A DNA stretch of 64,000 nucleotides from Kaistia granuli DSM 23481 (GCF_000380505.1 NZ_AQYH01000008.1:1-64000); one strand, 5' to 3'; counted from the stretch's first letter, positions 25,788 through 35,501 are shown. The notes: generated by a model from the letters alone, not told the origin. Program-made: numbers and translations.

Positions 25788-26899
25788 TGCGAGCCTCCCT
25801 GCTTGGCGGGCGCGCCCTGCAAGGCAGGCAACGGCATAAAGGGCACGACACCACTTCCCTTCTCGTCGACGATGATCTTGTCCATGTCGGCGAAGACCCC
25901 CGAAAGCGTATCGAGATAGATGCGCTCACGCGTGACGGCGGGAGCCGCCTTGTAGGATTCATAGACCTTGGTGAAACGATCGGCCTGACCCTTGGCTTCG
26001 GCGACGATCTGGTCGCGATAGGCGTTGGCCGCTTCCTCGATCTGCGAGGCTTGGCCGCGCGCGCCCGGGATCACCCGGTTGGCGTAGGTCTGGGCTTCGT
26101 TCTGGACGCGGTCCTGATCCTGCTCGGCCGCCTGCACATCGCGGAACGAGTCGATGACTTCCGCCGGCGGGCCGACATTCAGAAGCTGAACCTGCGTGAC
26201 CTGGATGCCGGCGCCGTATTGGTCGAGCTTGCTCTGCATCAGTTCCTGCACGGCGGTCTGGATGCCGAGGCGCTCTTCCGTCAGGACGCGCTGGATGTCC
26301 GAGCGACCGATGATTTCGCGCATGGCGCTCTCGGCGGTCGCCTTGACGGTGCCTTCAGGGTTCTGGACGTTGAACAGATACTTGCTGGCGTCATTGATGA
26401 CCCAGAAGACCGAGAAATCGACGTCGACGATGTTCTCGTCACCAGTCAACATCAGGCTTTCCTGCGGCACGTCGCGGCCGTTCGAGCTGGTGTTCCGGTC
26501 ATCCTGTATCGTGCCGACGGTGGTCCGGTTCACGCGCGTGACCTGCGGCGTGTAGACGGCCTCGATCGGATAAGGCAGGCGGAAATTCAGGCCCGGAGGC
26601 GCGCTGCGCTGATACTCGCCGAAACGCAGGACAACACCCTGCTCGTCGGGCTCGACGCGGAAGGTGAAGAAGTTATAGCCGAGGAAAGCCACCACCACGG
26701 CGAGAACGGCGATGAACAATACCGGGTTGAAGCCGCCACCGGAGCCGCCAGGTAGAACCTGTTTGAGCTTGTCCTGGCTGCGACGAAGGAGTTCCTCGAG
26801 ATCCGGCGGATTAGGGCCACTGCCGCGCGGGCCCTGACCCCAGGGTCCGCCGTTGTTGCTTCCTTTCCATCCGCCGCCCGTCTGGTTGCTCCAGGGCAT
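25784..26899 (-). CDS. hflK: HflK, FtsH-protease modulator (SPFH/prohibitin family)
   Basis: 371 residues. Cytoplasmic Gly/Asn/Pro-rich N-terminus (MPWSNQTGGGWKGSNNGG), anchor NPVLFIAVLAVVVAFLGYNF, SPFH domain beginning VEPDEQGVVLRFGEY, and a long helix with DRVQNEAQTYANRVIPGARG. Partner of HflC in the membrane. First gene of the cluster; the 164 bases up to folA hold its promoter but no clear motif was recognised. Confidence 0.95.
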   Translation of the reverse strand: MPWSNQTGGGWKGSNNGGPWGQGPRGSGPNPPDLEELLRRSQDKLKQVLPGGSGGGFNPVLFIAVLAVVVAFLGYNFFTFRVEPDEQGVVLRFGEYQRSAPPGLNFRLPYPIEAVYTPQVTRVNRTTVGTIQDDRNTSSNGRDVPQESLMLTGDENIVDVDFSVFWVINDASKYLFNVQNPEGTVKATAESAMREIIGRSDIQRVLTEERLGIQTAVQELMQSKLDQYGAGIQVTQVQLLNVGPPAEVIDSFRDVQAAEQDQDRVQNEAQTYANRVIPGARGQASQIEEAANAYRDQIVAEAKGQADRFTKVYESYKAAPAVTRERIYLDTLSGVFADMDKIIVDEKGSGVVPFMPLPALQGAPAKQGGSQ

Positions 26900-27063
26900 C
26901 TTCGCTCCTTAGTTGTCGATCAATAGGGAAGGCGTACCTGCCCCCGCCCATCGAAGCAAGAGAAGCCCCGGATATGCGGCCTCTGCAGGGCCTCAGCGAG
27001 GCTGGAAGTGGTGTGCCGATGCCGCGCTTTCAACGCGGATGCGACGTTTATCCACCATTCCGG

Positions 27064-27561
27064 TCAGGAATGCCGGCGCGCATAGGTCGTGAATCGGCTG
27101 GCTGCGGTATCGGACGGTCCGGCCGGGACTTCTTCGCTCGAAATCGCTTCCCAGGTCTCCGGATCGATGGTCGGAAAACGGGTATCGCCTTCCGGCGTCG
27201 CCTCGACATGCGTGATGTAGAGCCGGTCGGCCCGATCCAGGAAGGCGCGGTAGATCTCGCCGCCGCCGATCACCATCACCTCCGCCGCATCCTTCGCCGC
27301 CGCCAATGCGGCGTCGAGATCCGGCACCACGATGACGCCGTCCACGGCGAAACCGCTGTCGCGCGTCACCACGATGTTGAGGCGGCCCGGCAGAGGCCGG
27401 CCGATGGACACGAAGGTCTTGCGGCCCATCACCACCGGCTTGCCGGTGGTGATGGCCTTGAAGCGCTTGAGATCGGTCGACAACTTCCACGGCATGTCGC
27501 CGTCGCGGCCGATGACGCCGTTTTCCGCCACCGCGGCGATGATCGACAGCTGCGACGTCAT
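27064..27561 (-). CDS. folA: Dihydrofolate reductase
   Basis: 165 residues from ATG 27561 (MTSQLSIIAAVAENGVIGRD), normal length. Reduces dihydrofolate with NADPH. Seen: GDMPWKLSTDLKRFKAITTG with the catalytic acidic residue, VVMGRKTFVSIGRPLPGR and the VIGGGEIYRAFLDRADRLYIT segment. The ATG overlaps the stop of the upstream membrane protein gene. thyA, which generates dihydrofolate, lies 2.2 kb upstream on the same strand, but three other genes intervene. Confidence 0.95.
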   Translation of the reverse strand: MTSQLSIIAAVAENGVIGRDGDMPWKLSTDLKRFKAITTGKPVVMGRKTFVSIGRPLPGRLNIVVTRDSGFAVDGVIVVPDLDAALAAAKDAAEVMVIGGGEIYRAFLDRADRLYITHVEATPEGDTRFPTIDPETWEAISSEEVPAGPSDTAASRFTTYARRHS

Positions 27562-28088
27562 TCCTCCTTCGGCAGAACCGCCTCCTTGAGGCTCTTCGGC
27601 GAGGCGGAGATGCGGTCCACCAGGGCCAGCAGCAGCGCCGAGGCGACGAAGGTCATGTGCAGGATGGTCGACCACATGATCTTGTCGTTGGTGTATTCGT
27701 TGGCGTTCAGGAATACCTGCAGCAGGTGGATCGACGAGATCGCGACGATCGACGAGGCGACCTTGATCTTCAGGCTGCCGGAATCGAGCTTGCCGAGCCA
27801 GGACAGGTCATGCCCTGCGCTGTCGAAGCGGCTGACATAGTTCTCATAGGACGCGATCATCACCATGACGACGAGGCTCGCGACCAGCGCGGCGTCGATC
27901 AGGCCGAGCATGGCCAGGATCATGTCGGAATCGTCATAAACGAAAACGTTCAGCGCCACTTTCCAGAACTTCGCCAGGAAGGAGATCGCGTAGAGGATCA
28001 GCGCGGCGCCAAGGCCGCCATAGAAGATGACCAGCAGCCAGCGGGCCGACATGATCATGTTCTCGATCGAGTTCTCGATGGATTTCAA
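27558..28088 (-). CDS. UPF0114/YqhA family inner membrane protein
   Basis: 176 residues with about four transmembrane helices: WLLVIFYGGLGAALILYAI, MILAMLGLIDAALVASLVVMVMI, IVAISSIHLLQVFL and ILHMTFVASALLLALV. The phrase ENMIMSARWLL near the start and YENYVSRFD between helices are typical of the YqhA/UPF0114 family (TIGR00645). Function not established. Stop overlaps the folA start (ATGA), so the two are translated together. Confidence 0.85.
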   Translation of the reverse strand: MKSIENSIENMIMSARWLLVIFYGGLGAALILYAISFLAKFWKVALNVFVYDDSDMILAMLGLIDAALVASLVVMVMIASYENYVSRFDSAGHDLSWLGKLDSGSLKIKVASSIVAISSIHLLQVFLNANEYTNDKIMWSTILHMTFVASALLLALVDRISASPKSLKEAVLPKEE

Positions 28089-28127
28089 AAGAGGGAGCTC
28101 CGTGGATCTAGTTCCTGCATATACGGA

Positions 28128-28649
28128 TCAGGGGGCCGTTTCGCCAACCCTCTCGCGTGCAGGAAATGTTGCTCCCAGGCGATTCAGGGCTTCGCCCTCA
28201 ACCCTGCAGCGCTGCCACTCGGGCAAAATGCGCGCGCCCTGCGCCTCGTAGAACGCGATCGACGGCGCGTTCCAGTCGAGCACCGACCATTCGTAACGGC
28301 CGAGTCCCTCGGCGACGCAACGCCCGGCAAGGCTTCGAAGCAGCGCCTTGCCGATGCCATCGCCGCGATAGTCCGGCTTGACGAACAGATCCTCGAGATA
28401 AAGACCGTGCCGGCCCTGAAAGGTCGAGAAGGTGTAGTACCAGAGCGCGAAACCGGCGGCTTCGCCCCGCCATTCGGCGATCTCGCAGAACACCCTCGGT
28501 TCCGGCCCGAACAGCGCCGCGTCCATCGCAGCGGCGTCCGCCTCGACCTCATGCGCGAGCTTCTCATAGTCGGCGAGCGCGCGCACGAATTCGAGCACGA
28601 GCGGCGCATCGCCCGGAACGGCGGCGCGGATGACAAGGTCCATGGTCAT
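28128..28649 (-). CDS. GNAT acetyltransferase, diamine/polyamine N-acetyltransferase-like
   Basis: 173 residues. The acetyl-CoA loop is in LYLEDLFVKPDYRGDGIGKALL and the C-terminal strand-helix in WSVLDWNAPSIAFYEAQGA; both are close in wording to the SSAT (spermidine/spermine N1-acetyltransferase) branch, as is WYYTFSTFQGR. A polyamine or thialysine-type substrate is thus plausible but not shown. GAAGGA precedes ATG 28649; a second ATG is two codons later. It ends 39 bases before the UPF0114 gene begins. Confidence 0.88.
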   Translation of the reverse strand: MTMDLVIRAAVPGDAPLVLEFVRALADYEKLAHEVEADAAAMDAALFGPEPRVFCEIAEWRGEAAGFALWYYTFSTFQGRHGLYLEDLFVKPDYRGDGIGKALLRSLAGRCVAEGLGRYEWSVLDWNAPSIAFYEAQGARILPEWQRCRVEGEALNRLGATFPARERVGETAP

Positions 28650-28668
28650 TCCATTCCTTCGGCGAGCG

Positions 28669-29685
28669 TCATGGCTCGCGCGGCACGAGGATCATGATGT
28701 CGAGATCCTGCTGCGGCTCGAAATCGGTCTTCACCACCTCGAACTGCGTCGGGCTGATCTTCTTGACGCCGTCGGCGCAGAAGGAGACGAGGTTCTTGGG
28801 CGAGCCCTTGTCGACAACCAGGCGGAACTTGGCGATCGGGCCCGCCCAGTTGCTGCCGGTGCGCAGGACGTAGGAAATGCGGTTCTCGAACAGGCTGTTG
28901 CCGCCATCCGGCAGGTTGCCGGCCCGTGCCGCCTTCAGGAACGCGTCATCCATGCAGTATTTCTGGCGATAGAGCTCGAACCACGGCTCGGACTGCGCCT
29001 CGGGCGCGACGAACGACACGTCCGCGCTCTGGCCGACGCTCGGCTTGTAGCTGTGCTCGACGACGAGGCGCTTGCCGGCCGGAAAGGTCTGCTCGCGATA
29101 GAAGGCGGTCGACAGCAGCCAGTTCGGCGCCAGATGCTTCACCATCCCGTTGCCGTCATTGTCATATTCGTCGATCGCCGCGAGGCCGAGCTGGACCAGA
29201 TTATCCTTGTCAGCCTGCGGTAGCGCATCGAGAGCTTTGCGCGTGCCGTCGAGATGCAGTGCCAGCGGCACGCCGAGAGAGGTCAGCAGCTCCGTCTGGT
29301 CGATGCCGAGCGAGGAGGCTCGCTGCTGCACCTTCGTCTCGACCGGCTTGCCGTCGACCAGGGTCTTGAAACCGAGGAAGTTGACGGGGTCGTCGACCGG
29401 CACCGAGACCATGAAGTCGATGCTGCCCTGGATGTCCGGCATCGGGAAAGCGACCAGCGTCGTCACATCGTGGTCGGCATGGTTCTCGAAGGTGTAGCGG
29501 ACCCGGACCTCGTCCAGCGAGATGAACAGATCCTCCGACTGCATCTCGATGTCCTCGGTCAGGACATAGACGAGGCCGCCGGTCGACAGCGCCGCGGTCG
29601 AATCATTCGCCCGCGCGGTGGCGACGGACGCCGCGGCGAGCAGCAAAGCGAGGCAGGTGATCGGTGCGGCGCGCATACGGGACAA
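28669..29685 (-). CDS. DUF4424 family exported protein
   Basis: 338 residues. Signal peptide with cleavage near ATARAND (residue 26). The start of the mature part, NDSTAALSTGGLVYVLTED, followed by MQSEDLFIS and VRVRYTFENHADHDVTTLVAFPMPDI, is characteristic of DUF4424, a periplasmic family of unknown role in proteobacteria. The C-terminus is beta-rich (FRLVVDKGSPKNLVSFC). Lies between thyA and the GNAT gene on the same strand. Confidence 0.85.
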   Translation of the reverse strand: MSRMRAAPITCLALLLAAASVATARANDSTAALSTGGLVYVLTEDIEMQSEDLFISLDEVRVRYTFENHADHDVTTLVAFPMPDIQGSIDFMVSVPVDDPVNFLGFKTLVDGKPVETKVQQRASSLGIDQTELLTSLGVPLALHLDGTRKALDALPQADKDNLVQLGLAAIDEYDNDGNGMVKHLAPNWLLSTAFYREQTFPAGKRLVVEHSYKPSVGQSADVSFVAPEAQSEPWFELYRQKYCMDDAFLKAARAGNLPDGGNSLFENRISYVLRTGSNWAGPIAKFRLVVDKGSPKNLVSFCADGVKKISPTQFEVVKTDFEPQQDLDIMILVPREP

Positions 29686-29765
29686 GCTCCTGCCAGAGGA
29701 CGAAACCGGGGCGAGCCGGCCCCTGCCAAACCAATGGGGCGCCGACCGGCCACTCGGGACGCCGG

Positions 29766-30560
29766 CTAGACCGCGATCGGCGCCTTGATGGCCGGATGGG
29801 GATCGTAGCCCACGAGCTCGAAATCCTCGAAGCGGAAATCCTCGATCCGCTGGATGGCCGGGTTGAGCTTCATCGTCGGCAGCGGTTTTGGCGCGCGCGA
29901 GAGCTGCAATCTCGCCTGCTCGAGATGGTTCGAATAGAGATGGGCGTCGCCGAAGGTGTGGACGAAATCGCCCGGCTTCAGGCCCGTCACCTGCGCCACC
30001 ATCATCGTTAGCAGCGCATAGGAGGCGATGTTGAACGGCACGCCAAGGAAAATGTCGGCCGAGCGCTGGTAGAGCTGACAGGAAAGCCGCCCCTCGGCGA
30101 CGTAGAACTGGAACAGGCTATGGCAGGGCGGCAGCGCCATGTCGTCGACGAGCGCCGGGTTCCAGGCCGAGACGATCAGGCGACGCGAATCCGGCTTGGT
30201 GCGGATCATCTCGATGACGTTCGAGAGCTGGTCGATGGTGCGCCCGTCCGGCGCCGGCCAGGAGCGCCACTGGGCACCGTAGACGGGGCCGAGATCGCCA
30301 TTCTCGTCCGCCCATTCATCCCAGATCGAAACGCCGTTTTCCTTCAGGTAGCGGATGTTGGTATCGCCGGCGATGAACCAGAGCAGCTCGTGGATGATCG
30401 AGCGCAGATGCGCCTTCTTCGTCGTCACCAGCGGAAAGCCGTCGGCCAGGTCGAAACGCATCTGGTAGCCGAACACGGAGATCGTCCCCGTGCCGGTGCG
30501 GTCCTCCTTGCGGACGCCGGTGTCCAGCACATGCTGCATGAGATCGAGATACTGGCGCAT
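29766..30560 (-). CDS. thyA: Thymidylate synthase
   Basis: 264 residues from ATG 30560 ([15 protein letters not shown]), exactly the E. coli length; the longer frame to 30695 is not needed. Methylates dUMP with methylene-tetrahydrofolate. Seen: [18 protein letters not shown] (phosphate-binding Arg), the nucleophile Cys in [30 protein letters not shown] and the C-terminal APIAV end. Works with the nearby folA. Confidence 0.97.
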   Translation of the reverse strand: MRQYLDLMQHVLDTGVRKEDRTGTGTISVFGYQMRFDLADGFPLVTTKKAHLRSIIHELLWFIAGDTNIRYLKENGVSIWDEWADENGDLGPVYGAQWRSWPAPDGRTIDQLSNVIEMIRTKPDSRRLIVSAWNPALVDDMALPPCHSLFQFYVAEGRLSCQLYQRSADIFLGVPFNIASYALLTMMVAQVTGLKPGDFVHTFGDAHLYSNHLEQARLQLSRAPKPLPTMKLNPAIQRIEDFRFEDFELVGYDPHPAIKAPIAV

Positions 30561-30727
30561 GGATCGTCCAACCGAGATTCGATGTTTTCGCGACCATACA
30601 ACGGCCGGGATCGCGGATCGAGTTTGCAGAAATCCCCGCTCTGAGCTCAACTGGCGGTGGGCGGTGTCGAGCCTGGGCAAACGGTCCGGGAGCATCCGCC
30701 CCTACCGTCGGGGACCAGGAACGTGGC

Positions 30728-31318
30728 ATGTCTCAGACCATCTCGAACCCAGACGTCTACCTGCACGTCCGCGTCATCATCGGCATCATCCTGGGGCTGA
30801 GCGTCTCGCGGCTTCTGAGCGGCGTCAGTCGCTTCGCCCAGCATCCGCTGCGCAACCCGGTCTATGCCACGCATCTGATCTGGGTCGCGTTCACGTTCCT
30901 CTGCGTCGTGCATTTCTGGTGGTTCGAGTTCTATCTCGCCTCGGTCCATACGTGGACTTTCGAGCTCTATATTTTCATCATCGTCTATGCGAGCCTCTAT
31001 TTCCTGCTCTGCGCCATCCTGTTCCCGGACAGCATGGCGGAATATTCGGGCTACGCCGACTATTTCATGTCGCGTCGTAAGTGGTTCTACGGGTTGATCG
31101 CCGTCATCTTCGTCGTCGATCTCGTCGACACCGCCATCAAGGGCAGCGCCCACTTCCATTCCTTTGGCTTCATCTACCCGGCTCGAAACGTGATCTATGC
31201 CGGGGTGGCGATCATCGCGATGTTTATCAGCGACAGGCGCTTCCATCTGACGATCGCCATTTTGGCGCTGGCATTCCAGGTGTTCTGGATCCTAAGGGCC
31301 TTCAGCACGCTGCAATAG
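30728..31318 (+). CDS. Membrane protein, hypothetical
   Basis: 196 residues with about five or six hydrophobic helices (VIIGIILGLSVSRLLSGV, LIWVAFTFLCVVHFWWF, ELYIFIIVYASLYFLLCAIL, FYGLIAVIFVVDLVDTAI, VIYAGVAIIAMFI, LTIAILALAFQVFWIL). Aromatic-rich, no recognised family. A 15-base gap separates its stop from that of the convergent MFS gene. Confidence 0.7.
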   Translation: MSQTISNPDVYLHVRVIIGIILGLSVSRLLSGVSRFAQHPLRNPVYATHLIWVAFTFLCVVHFWWFEFYLASVHTWTFELYIFIIVYASLYFLLCAILFPDSMAEYSGYADYFMSRRKWFYGLIAVIFVVDLVDTAIKGSAHFHSFGFIYPARNVIYAGVAIIAMFISDRRFHLTIAILALAFQVFWILRAFSTLQ

Positions 31319-31333
31319 CGCTTTCGCGCCGGC

Positions 31334-32539
31334 CTATTCGGCTGGCGCGGCCACGACGCGCCCGCGGCGACCCAGCGTCAGCTGCGCCAGCGTGAAGGCG
31401 ATGACGCCACAGGCAGCGATTCCGGCCACCATCGGCAGCGCGGTGCCGTCCAGGAACAGGCCGACGACGGCCATGACGACGGCGCCGGTCACCATCTGCA
31501 GCGTTCCCATCAACGCCGACGCGGTGCCGGCGATCTCGCCATGCTCGTCCAGCGCCAGCACGGCCGATGTCGGAATGACGAGGCCGAGGAAGCCGTTGGC
31601 GACGAAGAGTACGCCGATCAGCACGGCCAACCCGTCAATGCCCGACGCCATAAGCAGGAACAGGGCGACGACGGACACGGCGAATCCCGTGACCGCGACG
31701 CGCATAACCCGCTTCAGGCCGAACATCCCGCCAAGCCGGCCGTTCAACTGCGAGAAGCCGAAGAACGACACCGCGTTAACCGAGAAGGCGAGGCTGTACT
31801 GCGTCGGCGTCAGGCCATAGTGCTCGATCAGCACGAAGGATGAGTTCGCCAGATAGGCGAAGAAGCTGGAGATGCCGAACGCCCCGATGAAGACGAGCCC
31901 GAGGAAGTGACGGTCGCGCAGCAGCAGCCAATAGCCGGCCAGGGCACTGCCGACGCCGCTTTCGACCCGCTGCTCGGGCGGCCGCGTCTCGTCCAGCGCC
32001 AGCGCCAGCAAGGCGATGCCGAGCAGTGCCGCCACCATCACGATCCAGAAGATCGCGCGCCAGGAGGCGAATGCCGTGACGGCGCTGCCGGCGAGCGGCG
32101 CCAGGATCGGCGAGATGCTGAAGACGAGCATCAAGAGCGACATCAGGCGCGCCGCCTCGTTGCCGGTGTGCAGATCGCGCACGACTGCCCGCGGCACGAC
32201 CATGCCGGCGCAGGCGCCGAGGCCCTGGACGAAGCGAAAGGCGATCAGCGTCTCGACCGTCGGCGCCAGCGCGCAGCCGATGCTGCCCAGCGCGAACAGG
32301 GCGAGGCCGAAATAGAGCGGCGGCTTGCGGCCGACCATATCGGCGACGGGCCCGTAGATGAGCTGGCCGAGACCGACCGAGATGAAGAAGGCCATCAGGC
32401 TCATCTGCACCGCGCCGGTGGTCGCGCTGAGATCCTGGCCGATCGCCGGCAGCGCCGGCAGATACATGTCGATGGCGAACGGGCCGATCGCGCTCAGAAG
32501 GCCGAGAACCACGGCATAGCGCAGGATGGAAGAAGACAT
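31334..32539 (-). CDS. Bcr/CflA family multidrug efflux MFS transporter
   Basis: About 401 residues from ATG 32539; another ATG is at 32551. Twelve helices are visible. Bcr/CflA marks: the first helix with IGPFAIDMYLPALPAIGQDL, VQMSLMAFFISVGLGQLIYGPVADMVGRKPPL, and FVQGLGACAGMVVPRAVVRDL. Exports drugs or metabolites by proton antiport. A distant paralogue of the same subfamily lies at 53550-54827. Confidence 0.92.
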   Translation of the reverse strand: MSSSILRYAVVLGLLSAIGPFAIDMYLPALPAIGQDLSATTGAVQMSLMAFFISVGLGQLIYGPVADMVGRKPPLYFGLALFALGSIGCALAPTVETLIAFRFVQGLGACAGMVVPRAVVRDLHTGNEAARLMSLLMLVFSISPILAPLAGSAVTAFASWRAIFWIVMVAALLGIALLALALDETRPPEQRVESGVGSALAGYWLLLRDRHFLGLVFIGAFGISSFFAYLANSSFVLIEHYGLTPTQYSLAFSVNAVSFFGFSQLNGRLGGMFGLKRVMRVAVTGFAVSVVALFLLMASGIDGLAVLIGVLFVANGFLGLVIPTSAVLALDEHGEIAGTASALMGTLQMVTGAVVMAVVGLFLDGTALPMVAGIAACGVIAFTLAQLTLGRRGRVVAAPAE

Positions 32540-32819
32540 TTGGGACACCATGAAAGCGACGACCCGACCTCCGCCGAACGGCCGTGCCGTTGCGATATCA
32601 GGATCATCGATGGGAATTGGATACCGACGCGGCCGCAGCGCCACGATAATTTTGTAATGGTTGGCACATTAATGAGCGACAAATCGCCCGACGTCAACCC
32701 ACATTGTCGTCAATGTCACTTCCGCCCCCGTCTCGATGCAGGAGGCGGCAATCCCGGCCTAATCGGTGCGCATCTGAGCTCCGGGCGGTCTGACGGCGCT
32801 TCGAACCCTTTTCACGGCG

Positions 32820-33165
32820 GTTTCGATCGCCTATATGTCAGGTGCCGGTGCAAGCCGGCTATGGCGATAAACTGTCATCGAAATAAACCCATCGGACCCG
32901 GGGGCGGTACCCGGCGCCTCCACCCAAGCCCATCCGGAAGGATGGTTTTCGGCGGGGGCGAAATAGGATCGACGAGGGCGTAAAGGGTGTTCTTTCGCTC
33001 GGCATGGTACCGCCGTTATCGGACCAAATCTGTAGTTGCAAATGACAACTATGCTCCGGTCGCTGTCGCCGCGTAAGCGGTGCCGGAACCGAAATAAAAG
33101 TCCTTACGGGTAGCACCGTGTAGGCGGGGTCCGGAGGCACCTGGCAACAGAAGCCTCCACTTCTT
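32820..33165 (+). ncRNA. ssrA: Transfer-messenger RNA, circularly permuted two-piece form
   Basis: Rescues stalled ribosomes and tags the product for proteolysis. The tag frame is readable at 33038-33076 as ANDNYAPVAVAA and stop. The coding piece begins GGGGGCGAAATAGGATCGAC at 32954; its first seven bases pair with CGCCTCC (32915-32921) upstream, followed by ACC. The acceptor end therefore precedes the 5' end, as in the alphaproteobacterial permuted gene, with a spacer (32925-32953) removed on maturation. A T-arm CCGGG/CCCGG with a 7-base loop lies before the acceptor strand, and nested stems (ATCGCC/GGCGAT, GCCGG/CCGGC) at 32826-32868 may be the acceptor piece's helices. Only ACC-C is encoded, so the terminal A must be added or trimmed to. 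Outer ends are approximate. Confidence 0.9.
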
Positions 33166-33234
33166 CCCCTTCAGAGCCCGTTTTGTCTTCTGCTGCCTCG
33201 TCGGCGTGAGCCGTTGTGCTAGGAGCCGTTCGAC

Positions 33235-33271
33235 CTGGAAAAGCGGCAAGTCGAGCTGGAAAAGCGGCAAG
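33235..33271. repeat. Short tandem repeat, CTGGAAAAGCGGCAAG twice
   Basis: Two identical 16-base copies (33235-33250 and 33256-33271), period 21, lie between ssrA and sspB. The surrounding 33166-33455 shows no gene; the sspB promoter must be here. Confidence 0.6.
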
Positions 33272-33455
33272 CCAGGCGCCCGCTTGCACCTTTTCCAAGA
33301 AGCAGCTCGGCCTGCGCTTGACTTCTCACGGCCGGAGATCGAGTTTTCGGACAACAAGGCTCGTCAGGGAGCCGATTTTAGCGCGGGTCCGCGGCTTTGC
33401 CGCACCGGGTGCCTGTCTCGACCCCGTCCGCATTGATTCTGGGTAGTCGCCTTTC

Positions 33456-33977
33456 ATGGCCGAAGATCTGATCCGCTACGACATTCTGGCCCAGGACGCG
33501 CTGCGCGGCGTCGTGCGCAAAGTTCTGGCCGAAGTGGCCAAAACGGGCCTGCCCGGGGACCACCATTTCTACATCACCTTCGAGACCCGGGCTCCCGGGG
33601 TACGTGTCTCGACCCGGTTGATGACCGACTACCCCGAAGAGATGACCATCATCATCCAGCACCAGTACTGGGATCTCTCGGTGACGGAGCACGCCTTCGA
33701 GATCGGCCTGTCGTTCAAGGGCGTGCCGGAGCGGCTGCTGATTCCGTTCACGGCGCTCAAGTCCTTCGTCGACCCCTCGGTGCAGTTCGGCCTGCAGTTC
33801 GAGACCGCGCCGGCCGACGAAGAGGTCCTGGAACACAGCGCCGAGATGGAGGACGTCGAGACGTCGCCGCTCGTCCTCGATACGCCGGAGCGCACGGAAG
33901 AAGCTCCCGCTGCCGAACCGGGCGAAAAGCCCGCCGCCGAAGTCGTGCGGCTCGACGCGTTTCGCAAGAAGAGCTAA
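33456..33977 (+). CDS. sspB: SspB-type ClpXP adaptor (alpha form)
   Basis: 173 residues. The N-terminal ~115 residues form the ssrA-tag-binding domain: IRYDILAQDALRGVVRKVL, HHFYITFETRAPGV, EMTIIIQHQYWDLSV, FEIGLSFKGVPERLLIPFTALKSFVDPSV. A flexible acidic/Pro linker follows and the tail ends VVRLDAFRKKS, the kind of short motif that docks on ClpX. It delivers ssrA-tagged proteins to ClpXP. The tmRNA gene that writes the tag lies just upstream, and fumC follows 57 bases later, a pairing common in this order. Confidence 0.92.
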   Translation: MAEDLIRYDILAQDALRGVVRKVLAEVAKTGLPGDHHFYITFETRAPGVRVSTRLMTDYPEEMTIIIQHQYWDLSVTEHAFEIGLSFKGVPERLLIPFTALKSFVDPSVQFGLQFETAPADEEVLEHSAEMEDVETSPLVLDTPERTEEAPAAEPGEKPAAEVVRLDAFRKKS

Positions 33978-34034
33978 TCCCCTCCCGGACTGCTCACTGA
34001 ACGATGCCGCGCCAGCGGCTGGGAAAGGCTGACT

Positions 34035-35426
34035 ATGACGACGACCCGCATCGAAACGGATACTTTTGGCCCGATCGAAGTGGCCAGCGACCGCTATTGG
34101 GGCGCCCAGGCGCAGCGTTCGCTCGGCAATTTCAAGATCGGCCTCGAGAAGCAGCCGCTGCCGATCGTGCGGGCGCTCGGCATCATCAAGCGCGCCGCGG
34201 CGGAAGTGAACGCCAAGCTCGGCCGGCTTGACCGGGAAATCGCCAACGGCATCGTCGCAGCCGCACAGGAAGTCATCGACGGCAAGCTCGACGACCACTT
34301 CCCGCTCGTCGTCTGGCAGACAGGCTCCGGCACGCAGTCGAACATGAATGCCAACGAAGTGGTCTCCAACCGCGCCATCGAGATGATGGGCGGCGTGATG
34401 GGCTCCAAGAAGCCCGTCCACCCGAACGACCACGTCAACATGAGCCAGTCGTCGAACGACACCTATCCGACGGCGATGCACATCGCCTCGGCCGAGGAAA
34501 TCGTCCACCGCCTGCTGCCGGCGCTGAAGCACCTGCATGCCGCCCTCGACGCCAAGGCCAAGGATTGGGCTGCCATCGTCAAGATCGGCCGCACCCATAC
34601 CCAGGACGCGACGCCGCTGACGCTCGGCCAGGAATTCTCTGGCTACGCCCAGCAGGTCGAGAACGGCATCAAGCGCATCGAGATGACGCTGCCGGACCTG
34701 ATGCAGCTCGCCCAGGGCGGCACGGCGGTCGGCACCGGCCTCAACGCGCCGATCGGCTTCGCCGAGGAAGTCGCCGCCACGATCGCCACGATCACCGGCC
34801 TCCCCTTCACCTCGGCGCCGAACAAGTTCGAGGCGCTCGCCGCCCATGACGCGATGGTGTTCTCGCATGGCGCGATCAACACGGTCGCCGCCTCGCTGTT
34901 CAAGATCGCCAACGACATCCGCCTGCTCGGCTCCGGCCCGCGCGCCGGCCTCGGCGAGCTGTCGCTGCCGGAGAACGAGCCGGGCTCGTCGATCATGCCA
35001 GGCAAGGTCAATCCGACCCAGTGCGAGGCGCTGACGCAGGTCTGCGTCCAGGTGTTCGGCAATAATGCCGCCCTCACCTTCGCCGGCAGCCAGGGCCATT
35101 TCGAGCTCAACGTCTACAACCCGGTCATGGCCTACAACTTCATCCAGTCGGTGCGCATCCTCGCAGACGCGGCCGTTTCCTTCACCGACAATTGCGTGGT
35201 CGGCATCGAGCCCCGCCTCGACAACATCCAGTCGGGCGTCGAGCGCTCGCTGATGCTCGTCACCGCGCTGGCGCCGAAGATCGGCTACGACAACGCCGCC
35301 AAGATCGCCAAGACCGCGCACAAGAACGGCACCACCCTGCGCGAGGAGGCCGTCGGCGGCGGCTATGTGACGACCGAGGAGTTCGACGCGATCGTCCGTC
35401 CCGAGGACATGATCCACCCGAACTAA
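34035..35426 (+). CDS. fumC: Fumarate hydratase, class II
   Basis: 463 residues, the usual length. Hydrates fumarate to L-malate in the TCA cycle; oxygen-stable, iron-free form. Seen: [20 protein letters not shown] at the start, [30 protein letters not shown], the general-base histidine in [17 protein letters not shown], and the superfamily signature [33 protein letters not shown] precedes the ATG. Followed by a 13-bp hairpin at 35464-35501. Confidence 0.97.
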   Translation: MTTTRIETDTFGPIEVASDRYWGAQAQRSLGNFKIGLEKQPLPIVRALGIIKRAAAEVNAKLGRLDREIANGIVAAAQEVIDGKLDDHFPLVVWQTGSGTQSNMNANEVVSNRAIEMMGGVMGSKKPVHPNDHVNMSQSSNDTYPTAMHIASAEEIVHRLLPALKHLHAALDAKAKDWAAIVKIGRTHTQDATPLTLGQEFSGYAQQVENGIKRIEMTLPDLMQLAQGGTAVGTGLNAPIGFAEEVAATIATITGLPFTSAPNKFEALAAHDAMVFSHGAINTVAASLFKIANDIRLLGSGPRAGLGELSLPENEPGSSIMPGKVNPTQCEALTQVCVQVFGNNAALTFAGSQGHFELNVYNPVMAYNFIQSVRILADAAVSFTDNCVVGIEPRLDNIQSGVERSLMLVTALAPKIGYDNAAKIAKTAHKNGTTLREEAVGGGYVTTEEFDAIVRPEDMIHPN

Positions 35427-35463
35427 TGGGCGAGGCCTCCGTCACACTACGGATCTGGACAAT

Positions 35464-35501
35464 TCGTCCTCCATGCGCCCTGATAGTGGCATGGAGGACG
35501 A
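35464..35501. other. Perfect 13-bp inverted repeat after fumC
   Basis: TCGTCCTCCATGC (35464-35476) and GCATGGAGGACGA (35489-35501). Lies 38 bases after the fumC stop. Strong hairpin without a T-run: a 3' stabiliser or factor-dependent terminator rather than a classical one. Confidence 0.6.

Noticed and set aside
33049-33357. 102-codon minus-strand frame in the ssrA-sspB gap
   Set aside because: It runs across the tmRNA tag region in the opposite sense and the tandem repeat; the RNA gene explains the sequence.
33378-35417. 679-codon minus-strand frame opposite sspB and fumC
   Set aside because: Spans two well-identified plus-strand genes; rich in Arg, Asp and Gly without any recognisable motif.
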